A stretch of 5,020 bases of DNA. It comes from Gammaproteobacteria bacterium. GTDB taxonomy: Bacteria > Pseudomonadota > Gammaproteobacteria > Pseudomonadales > Azotimanducaceae. The first letter of the stretch is position 1; each line of letters begins with the position of its first letter. Location: NCBI GenBank assembly GCA_002708205.1, contig PAMR01000001.1:75467-80486 (forward strand), read 5' to 3'. A program made the translations under genes and the position numbers. The notes beneath the pieces were generated by a model. It had not been told where the DNA came from and did no database searches. It worked only from the letters and a program-made list of their open reading frames with translations. Below are positions 1-5,020 of this stretch, in pieces.

Positions 1-942
1 CAATCATGCCGATTAATGCGGGCACGTGATGGCTGGATCGCGTTAAATTTAGCTAGGGAGGAAGATCGGGAGTGTATTCCCGCATGGTTAGAGACGTCTG
101 CCTCCTGCTGGTCTGAGATTATTCCTGAAAGACCTAAGAATGATCTGGTTTCACGTGGCCGTTTACTAGGTATGCCGATAACGAGCGTGCAGCAAATACC
201 GCGGAGTCCTTGGTTACAGACGCGATTATTCTCGGCAAATGACCCGATAAAAGGGAGGGCACCGCTTGTTGTTGATCTGTCGTCTTTGTGGGCAGGCCCC
301 CTTTGTTCTCATTTACTCGAAAAACTTTTTGGTGCGCGGGTGATCAAAGTTGAAAGCTCAAATCGGCCGGACTCTTCACGGGACAGTACTCCGAAATTCT
401 TTGATTTATTAAACTCCGGGAAAGAGAGCGTTGCATTAGATCTACCGCGTGAAAAAGACAAGCTGCGAGTGCTTTTGGATAACGCCGATATCGTGATTGA
501 AGCTTCCCGACCAAGGGCTCTTGCCCAAATGGATATTAATCCATCGTCTGTCATTGATGTGAGTCCCTCAACCACTTGGATTAGCATCACAGGTTATGGG
601 CGCAGCAATGAACAGGGTTACTGGGTTGCCTTCGGCGATGATGCAGCCGCTTCGGGTGGGTTACTTGGATGGATAGACGATGTTCCATATTTTTTGGGCG
701 ACGCTATTGCAGATCCACTCACTGGTTTGCATGCGGCAGTGGCAGCTATCCTGGCATATCGGCAGGGAGGCGGACGATTAATTGATATCCCTTTAGCCAA
801 TGTAGCAGCATTCTGTGCCCGCGTTGGAGAACGGGTTGTGCTGGAACCCGAGCCAGCCATCGAGAAGCCGCGTCCAAACAACGATTTCGCGAGACCTTTT
901 GGTATAGATACAACGGATGTCTTACGTAGTTTGGGATGTTAA
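1..942 (+). CDS. Class III (CaiB/BaiF) CoA transferase, permuted segment order; 5' end beyond window
   Basis: Likely transfers CoA between an acyl-CoA and a free carboxylic acid in the cytoplasm; substrate unknown. The frame is open from base 1, and five codons (QSCRL) precede the first Met at 16 and fit the family pattern, so that Met is probably internal and the true start lies upstream. Numbered from that Met: residues 1-65 resemble the family's small/linker domain (RDGWIAL, then GMPITSV). Residues 83-115 are the nucleotide-fold entry that normally begins the protein (VVDLSSLWAGPL, GARVIKVES). Residues 205-215 are FGDDAAASGGL, and D233 in ADPLTG matches the aspartate that carries the aspartyl-CoA intermediate in this family. 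The order small domain then large domain is reversed relative to the two transferases at 2315-4785, as in a circular permutation. The protein ends soon after the catalytic segment, at GVxR-like residues and a short tail. The gene overlaps the next by 7 bases. Family call is firm; substrate is open. Confidence 0.9.
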   Translation, partial: QSCRLMRARDGWIALNLAREEDRECIPAWLETSASCWSEIIPERPKNDLVSRGRLLGMPITSVQQIPRSPWLQTRLFSANDPIKGRAPLVVDLSSLWAGPLCSHLLEKLFGARVIKVESSNRPDSSRDSTPKFFDLLNSGKESVALDLPREKDKLRVLLDNADIVIEASRPRALAQMDINPSSVIDVSPSTTWISITGYGRSNEQGYWVAFGDDAAASGGLLGWIDDVPYFLGDAIADPLTGLHAAVAAILAYRQGGGRLIDIPLANVAAFCARVGERVVLEPEPAIEKPRPNNDFARPFGIDTTDVLRSLGC

Positions 943-2303
943 TTCAGCACGCACAGGTTTCGGGAGGTTTTGTCGATGTTCGTATACAGGGCAAGAAAAT
1001 TGCTCAGGTAGCTCCAGAACTAACACCTAGATTACAGGAACGAGTGATAGACGCTGAAGGAGCGCTGCTATTACCAGGCCTTCACGATCATCACATCCAT
1101 CTTCTGTCGTTAGCGGCTCAAGTTCGTTCTGTCGATTGCGGGCCACCGGTGGTTACCAACGCGCAAGAGTTACGTCAGCAGCTGAGGCAAGCAGGTGGGG
1201 AGGGATGGATACGTGGAGTCGGTTATCATGAATCCGTGAACGGCGAGCTAACTGCTGATGGACTCGATCAACTGATTTCGAATCGGCCGGTTCGGATTCA
1301 GCATCGCTCTGGAAAGGTTTGGTATTTAAATACATTGGCCTTAGAAAAAACGGGTATCAAGTCTGCGACCGGGCAGTTATTTCGAAGTGATTCGCTATTG
1401 CGTACTCGGTTGAGTGATACAAGTGAAGAAATATTGGATTCACTAGCCGAAGTTTCAACGACGTTAGCGTCGTACGGCGTCACTGGGGTTACAGATGCAA
1501 CTTACACGAACGATGAGGAATCGCGGTCTTTATTAAGACGCAGGAAACTCAAACAAAGTATTGTTTTTATGGGATCAGAAGCATTAGAAGGTAGTGGACA
1601 TCTAAAAATCATGTTGGATGATGCTTCTTTACCGCCCTTTGAAGATCTCGAGTTGCGAATAAATAATGCGCATATGAATAATCGACCCGTCGCGTTCCAT
1701 TGTGTCACCAAGGTTGAGATTGTCTACGCGTTATCTGCGGTAAGAAGCGTAGGTTCTTTGCGTGGCGATCGTATCGAACATGCCTCTGTGGTGGACAGCG
1801 AAAGTATGGCGCTTATTCGAGAGCTCGGTTTGACCGTGGTTACGCAACCGAATTTTCTCTTCGAAAGAGGCCGCCAATATCTAAATGACGTAGACGAAAA
1901 AGAAATGCCCTATTTGTATCGTGGGCAAGGGTTTCTTGATGCAGGTGTCCCGCTTGGGGCGGGCACCGATGCTCCGTATGGAGACTGCAATCCATGGGTT
2001 GCTATTCACGCGGCAGTTGTTCGAAAGAGTGCAGATGGGTTCCCCATGGCGTTGCCGGAACGATTATCTCCAGAGCGGGCAATTCAATTATTTTGTTCCG
2101 CTTCCGATAACCCTGGGGGACCCCCACGACAAATCGTGGCTGGAGTTCAGGCAGATCTGTGTCTGCTCAACAGTAATCGAGATGCGCTATACGACATGTT
2201 AAAAAGTCGGGTACCGGATCGGCATGTAAGACTGACGATTGCTGCAGGAGAGGTGACCTATGCGTCTTCACGAGATCGTTGGATACTTAGTCACACTAAA
2301 TAA
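936..2303 (+). CDS. Metal-dependent amidohydrolase (amidohydrolase_3 / YtcJ-like)
   Basis: Predicted cytoplasmic hydrolase of an amide, cyclic amide or similar bond; substrate unknown. The 455-residue protein opens with the small beta-sandwich domain (residues 1-45), followed by PGLHDHHIHL. The full superfamily metal/catalytic set can be placed: H53 and H55 (HxH), K224 (HLKIMLDD, the usual site of a bridging carboxylated lysine), H255 (FHCV), H282 (RIEHAS) and D345 (GTDAP). The C-terminus returns to the beta-sandwich (GVQADLCLL, residues 403-411). It is somewhat shorter than the roughly 520-550 residues common for YtcJ-like proteins, with no essential motif missing. The ATG at 936 is chosen because MLIQHAQV begins the domain exactly and overlaps the preceding stop (ATGTTAA, 936-942). 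No good Shine-Dalgarno site precedes it, so translation is probably coupled to the transferase gene, which ties the two products to one pathway. No signal peptide or membrane segment is seen. Confidence 0.93.
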   Translation: MLIQHAQVSGGFVDVRIQGKKIAQVAPELTPRLQERVIDAEGALLLPGLHDHHIHLLSLAAQVRSVDCGPPVVTNAQELRQQLRQAGGEGWIRGVGYHESVNGELTADGLDQLISNRPVRIQHRSGKVWYLNTLALEKTGIKSATGQLFRSDSLLRTRLSDTSEEILDSLAEVSTTLASYGVTGVTDATYTNDEESRSLLRRRKLKQSIVFMGSEALEGSGHLKIMLDDASLPPFEDLELRINNAHMNNRPVAFHCVTKVEIVYALSAVRSVGSLRGDRIEHASVVDSESMALIRELGLTVVTQPNFLFERGRQYLNDVDEKEMPYLYRGQGFLDAGVPLGAGTDAPYGDCNPWVAIHAAVVRKSADGFPMALPERLSPERAIQLFCSASDNPGGPPRQIVAGVQADLCLLNSNRDALYDMLKSRVPDRHVRLTIAAGEVTYASSRDRWILSHTK

Positions 2304-2314
2304 AAATCGTCTCT

Positions 2315-3535
2315 CTATTGAGAATCAAGGATTTCTTTATTGTGTTCTCCTAAATGAGGTGCTCTACGAGTTATGCTCCATTTGCTTTTTTCAAAAGCGT
2401 AAGGAGCTCCCGGATAAATAATCTCCAGGTCAATATCGTCATGTAGTACGGGCACTTGATAACCTCGCGCTTTGAAGTGCGCGTCTTCAAAGGCTTCCTC
2501 CGGGGAGTTGACCACGCCTACACTTAAGCCGGCCCTCTGACATCCAGTGAAGAAATCCTGGGCGGCGACCTTCGATGCAATAAGTTGTAGGGCTGCTCGA
2601 CCAGCAGAAAATATAGCCGTTATCTCATCGTCCTCTCCAATTTTTGAAAGTTCAAATGGTCCCTCCCAATTCGCTCCCATTTCGAGGAATATGGCTTCTG
2701 GTAGTTCCGAATCGAGTTTGAGTTCGATGAGCCAATCGTAAAGATTTTTGAATTCGTGTGGAAAACGCGGCGGTACTCCAGTATTGGCGTATCGACCGTC
2801 AGCGCAAAGTTGCTGAGTTTCCCCTGAGGGTTGTACGGACGCATGTCGGCCGGTTTGCCTTTGAACAGTTCCTTGATTGACTAGCCAACTATACGTTGCT
2901 GCTTCTGTTGAAATGTTAGAGGCTGCCGTCATACTCACGTCGATAAATTGACCTCTATCACCTATCCCGCGATGCAAAAGGGCAGTTAGGCCTGACATAA
3001 CCGCAAAGTGTGAGGCTGTATGAAAAGCCTGTTGTGGTCCGCGTATTGGAGGAAGGGAGTGGTCGTCATAGCCACAACTCCATGGCGGACCTGATGCGGC
3101 CATGATGGTCAGATCGGTTGCAGGCAGATCGCTTTTGGGGTTTTTTCTGCCGTAGGTCGTCACGGCTATATGAATCAATCCGGTATTCGTTTTAGCTAGG
3201 TCCTTATAGTCGGCGCCAAGTGTTTCTAAGCGTGTTCTAGGTTCAGCCTCCAACAATATATCAGCGGTATTGATCAATGATTTGAGCTGTTGTAATCCGT
3301 TGTTGTCATCAAGATCGATGACGACTCCACGCTTGTTCGTATGGTAGTGCCACCAATACAGGCTGCGATTCGGGCCCTGTTTGTTATCAAGGAATGGAGG
3401 ATAGCTGCGACTTGGATCGCCATTTGGAGGCTCGACCAATATGACGTCAGCACCCATATCAGCGAAAAGCTTGCCAGCATAATTGATTCGTTCGTTGGCT
3501 AATTCAATTACTCGAATTCCAGCTAGTGCCGTCAT
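2315..3535 (-). CDS. Class III CoA-transferase homologue, apparently lacking the catalytic Asp; possible partner subunit
   Basis: The 406-residue protein has the standard order and about the standard length of the CaiB/BaiF family. The N-terminal nucleotide-fold segment is at residues 4-37 (GIRVIELA, GADVILVEPP). GVVIDLDD is at 70-77, and TDLTIMAASGP at 140-150. The helix and strand after the active site are at 172-203 (GLTALLHR, GQFIDVSM). The family's closing motif RRAPHLGEH is at 390-398. Laid without gaps against the 417-aa neighbour, the segment FHTASHFAVMSGLTAL puts F171 where that protein has its aspartate D182, so the residue that forms the aspartyl-CoA intermediate seems absent. It may be a non-catalytic subunit, by inference, as in two-subunit class III enzymes such as BbsEF. 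Alternatively it could use another residue. The ATG overlaps the upstream gene's TGA (ATGA, 3532-3535) and has a GAGG Shine-Dalgarno site inside that gene's last codons. Family is firm; the inactive-subunit idea is moderate. Confidence 0.92.
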   Translation of the reverse strand: MTALAGIRVIELANERINYAGKLFADMGADVILVEPPNGDPSRSYPPFLDNKQGPNRSLYWWHYHTNKRGVVIDLDDNNGLQQLKSLINTADILLEAEPRTRLETLGADYKDLAKTNTGLIHIAVTTYGRKNPKSDLPATDLTIMAASGPPWSCGYDDHSLPPIRGPQQAFHTASHFAVMSGLTALLHRGIGDRGQFIDVSMTAASNISTEAATYSWLVNQGTVQRQTGRHASVQPSGETQQLCADGRYANTGVPPRFPHEFKNLYDWLIELKLDSELPEAIFLEMGANWEGPFELSKIGEDDEITAIFSAGRAALQLIASKVAAQDFFTGCQRAGLSVGVVNSPEEAFEDAHFKARGYQVPVLHDDIDLEIIYPGAPYAFEKSKWSITRRAPHLGEHNKEILDSQ

Positions 3536-4785
3536 ACAACCCCCTCATTATGAAATTGAGAGATTTCTTTGTCGCTATAATCTAGGAGGCGTTTTAGGAC
3601 GTCGTCGGTGTGTTCTCCTAAACAAGGTGCTCCTTTAGTTATTTTCCAGTCGGTTTCAGAAAGGTGCACTGGTTGGCCATCGACTCTCACCTTGCCCATT
3701 TCTGAATGCGTGGCTTCCGGCCAAAGCCCCCAATTTTGAGTGCTCGGCTCGATATCGATACGTTCTTGCGGTTTCAGTACGGCTGAGACAGGTATCTGGG
3801 CTGTTTGAAGTAGAGTTTCGCATTCATACTTGGTTAAGGCTCGCGTCCATTGGTCAATAAAAGCGTCCAGTTCATCCTGATGCGCTAATCTTTCTGTCAA
3901 GGTTCCGAATCGTGTTTCTTGGCACCAACTCTCAGCGATAATGTCAGCGAGGCGGTTCCACTCGGCATCGGTTCGACATGCGATAGCAACCCACTCGTCT
4001 TCACCTGCAGAACAATAAATACCATGAGGAGCCATAGCAGGCCATTTGTTCCGATTTGAATTTGGCGAGCCTTCACGCCGTGTTGGATTCTTGTTGACAG
4101 TCCAATCGAGAAGAGTTGGTCCGTGTAGCGACAGTGCTGACTCAGTACAAGCCAAATCAACCCATTGTCCTTCACCGGTTCGTTGTTTGTGTATAAGTGC
4201 TAACAGAATAGCGATGGCCATGTAATAGGCCCCGGTGTGATCCATGAATGAATAGCCCCACCCGGCGGGTGCTTCATTCGGTAATCCATTGGTAAATGTG
4301 AGACCGGATACTGCTTGGACAATAGGACCCCATGTTCGAAAATCACTGTAGGGACCGATGTGCCCGAAACCACAATTAGAGACATAAATAATATCAGGTT
4401 TAATTTGCTTTAATTGCTCGTAACCAAAGCCCCATTTTTCCAAAACTCCTTTGGCGAAGTTCTCGCTTACAACATCTGATATCTGAATAAGTCGAGTGAG
4501 TATTTCTTTCGCCTTTTCTTCTCTCAGATTGAGTGTAATTCCAAGTTTTTCGGTATTGTGATTGTTGTATGCTCCTCCGAGATTTATGCCTCGGCGGTCG
4601 TCAATATAGGGTGACCCGCCACGAAGTATGTCCCAACGGCCTTCCCTAACAGGGTCCTCGATACGTATTACCTCTGCTCCAAAACTTGCTAGCCATTTGG
4701 TTGCGCCGGCTCCAGCGAGTTGCCCGGTAAAGTCGCAAATGCGAAAGTTCGATAACGCTTCACGGGAGAATGACGTTTCTGTCAC
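3532..4785 (-). CDS. Class III (CaiB/BaiF) CoA transferase with catalytic Asp
   Basis: A complete 417-residue family member predicted to move CoA between carboxylic acids in the cytoplasm. Visible in order: the nucleotide-fold entry FRICDFTGQLAGAGA at 14-28 and GAEVIRIEDP at 37-46; LGITLNLR at 81-88; SDVVSENF at 103-110; the segment IVQAVSGL at 155-162; and the active-site stretch FMDHTGAYYM at 180-189, where D182 fits the family's nucleophilic aspartate. Next come the small domain (HGIYCSAGEDEWVAIA at 254-269) and the closing motif KGAPCLGEH at 384-392. The histidine used by the related racemases (MCR/AMACR, in AGHD) is replaced by W152, which favours transferase over racemase. The start is GTG. 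An in-frame TAA lies five codons upstream, the next Met is residue 181, and an AAAGGA site sits 8 bases before it. It is the first gene of the two-gene minus-strand unit and overlaps the second by 4 bases, so the products are probably made together, perhaps as one complex. Confidence 0.93.
   Translation of the reverse strand: MTETSFSREALSNFRICDFTGQLAGAGATKWLASFGAEVIRIEDPVREGRWDILRGGSPYIDDRRGINLGGAYNNHNTEKLGITLNLREEKAKEILTRLIQISDVVSENFAKGVLEKWGFGYEQLKQIKPDIIYVSNCGFGHIGPYSDFRTWGPIVQAVSGLTFTNGLPNEAPAGWGYSFMDHTGAYYMAIAILLALIHKQRTGEGQWVDLACTESALSLHGPTLLDWTVNKNPTRREGSPNSNRNKWPAMAPHGIYCSAGEDEWVAIACRTDAEWNRLADIIAESWCQETRFGTLTERLAHQDELDAFIDQWTRALTKYECETLLQTAQIPVSAVLKPQERIDIEPSTQNWGLWPEATHSEMGKVRVDGQPVHLSETDWKITKGAPCLGEHTDDVLKRLLDYSDKEISQFHNEGVV
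3540..3546 (-). promoter_or_regulatory. Shine-Dalgarno site for the 406-aa transferase gene
   Basis: The minus strand reads GAGGGGG here, with the GAGG core about 7 bases before the ATG at 3535. It lies inside the last codons of the upstream transferase gene. With the ATGA overlap, it gives the second gene both its own ribosome site and the chance of reinitiation, which supports near-equal output of the two proteins. Confidence 0.7.
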
Positions 4786-4903
4786 TGTTGATGTCCTTTT
4801 TTATGTTGCGAAGTCCAAAGGCGACGAGGTGGATTCTTAGCGTTCGCTCTATGTACACAATGCCTTATTCGATCTAATGCAGGTATCAAATACATCTGAG
4901 ATT
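4786..4903 (-). other. 118-base intergenic gap upstream of the minus-strand transferase pair
   Basis: This gap separates the transferase pair from the gene tail at the right edge and is the only place in the window where a promoter for the pair would fit. A TTGATA (minus strand, 4889-4884) resembles a -35 box, but the hexamer 17 bases on is AAGGCA, a poor -10, so no promoter is called. A small interrupted palindrome AGCG-TT-CGCT (4839-4848) is too short to name as an operator. The gap is also short enough that the pair could be co-transcribed with the gene to the right. Confidence 0.4.
4794..4799 (-). promoter_or_regulatory. Shine-Dalgarno site deciding the GTG start of the 417-aa transferase
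   Basis: The minus strand reads AAAGGA, followed by 8 bases and then GTG at 4785-4783. An in-frame TAA at 4803-4801 rules out any longer start, and there is no ATG between that stop and residue 181. The site therefore fixes GTG as the initiation codon. Confidence 0.75.
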
Positions 4904-5020
4904 TCAAAGTGGCCCTCCTGCGATAGCGTCAGGACACCTTAAGCAGTTTGCGTCTTCGCAATGCGTCATGGGTGGGTCAAGGTGAATAGCACCAGTGGCA
5001 GTCATTAGCGCCTCGAGGGC
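4904..5020 (-). CDS. Possible C-terminal tail of an unidentified protein (start beyond window)
   Basis: On the minus strand one frame is open from the window edge for 38 codons to a TGA at 4906-4904. The other two minus frames close within 5 and 14 codons. The translation ends in a cysteine-rich stretch (HCEDANCLRC, then PDAIAGGPL), with a C-x2-C pair. I do not recognise the family. A frame of this length can be open by chance, so the coding call rests mainly on its position just upstream of, and in the same direction as, the transferase pair. If real, it may belong to the same operon. No function is proposed. Confidence 0.4.
   Translation of the reverse strand, partial: ALEALMTATGAIHLDPPMTHCEDANCLRCPDAIAGGPL

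Noticed and set aside
2114..2126. Perfect inverted repeat TGGGGG-A-CCCCCA
   Set aside because: It has a one-base centre, so it cannot form a hairpin loop, and it lies inside the amidohydrolase gene, where it encodes part of Asn-Pro-Gly-Gly-Pro-Pro.
1921..2202. 93-codon open frame on the plus strand in another frame
   Set aside because: It lies wholly inside the amidohydrolase gene, whose own frame holds the D345 metal-site motif, and its translation shows no recognisable domain.
2302..2334. Possible terminator between the converging genes (TCTC/GAGA stem with a nearby A/T run)
   Set aside because: The stem is only 4 bp with no G+C-rich core, and the minus-strand U-tract is offset from it. 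This is too weak to call.
3532..4785. Alternative reading as an alpha-methylacyl-CoA racemase
   Set aside because: The catalytic histidine of the racemase AGHD motif is a tryptophan (W152) here, while the aspartate shared with the transferases is kept.
4628..4840. 70-codon open frame on the plus strand
   Set aside because: It is antisense to the well-supported N-terminal part of the 417-aa transferase, has no family motifs and is best read as a shadow frame.
4861..4889. Candidate promoter TTGATA with a 17-base spacer
   Set aside because: The downstream hexamer AAGGCA does not resemble a -10 box, so a -35-like match alone is not enough.

Overview
The window holds four clear protein genes and a short gene tail. 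Three of the four belong to the class III (CaiB/BaiF-type) acyl-CoA transferase family and the fourth is a metal-dependent amidohydrolase. Roughly half of the bases are G+C, the genes are densely packed with overlapping ends, and Shine-Dalgarno sites and one GTG start are bacterial in style. Several CoA-transferase genes clustered with an amidohydrolase suggest a free-living, catabolically versatile bacterium (a proteobacterium or actinobacterium-like soil or marine heterotroph). The sequence alone does not fix the taxon.

Layout. Plus strand, 1-2303: the 3' part of a CoA-transferase gene whose start lies before the window, overlapping by 7 bases a complete amidohydrolase gene (936-2303). Minus strand, 2315-4785: a two-gene unit, read right to left, of two complete CoA transferases (417 aa, then 406 aa) joined by a 4-base ATGA overlap. 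The two units converge, with only 11 bases between the stop codons. Right edge: a 118-base gap upstream of the minus-strand unit, then the last 38 codons of a possible further minus-strand gene running out of the window (4904-5020).

How they may work together. The chemistry suggests a catabolic set: CoA transferases would activate carboxylic acids or move CoA between acids, and the amidohydrolase would open a cyclic amide or ester, or hydrolyse an amide or carbamate-like bond. No substrate can be named from the sequence. Three points deserve attention. The first transferase has its domain segments in circularly permuted order relative to the other two. The 406-aa transferase appears to lack the catalytic aspartate that its 417-aa partner has, which suggests a two-subunit enzyme. 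All three transferases sit beside one amidohydrolase. I see no RNA gene, mobile element, CRISPR array, long repeat or convincing terminator.
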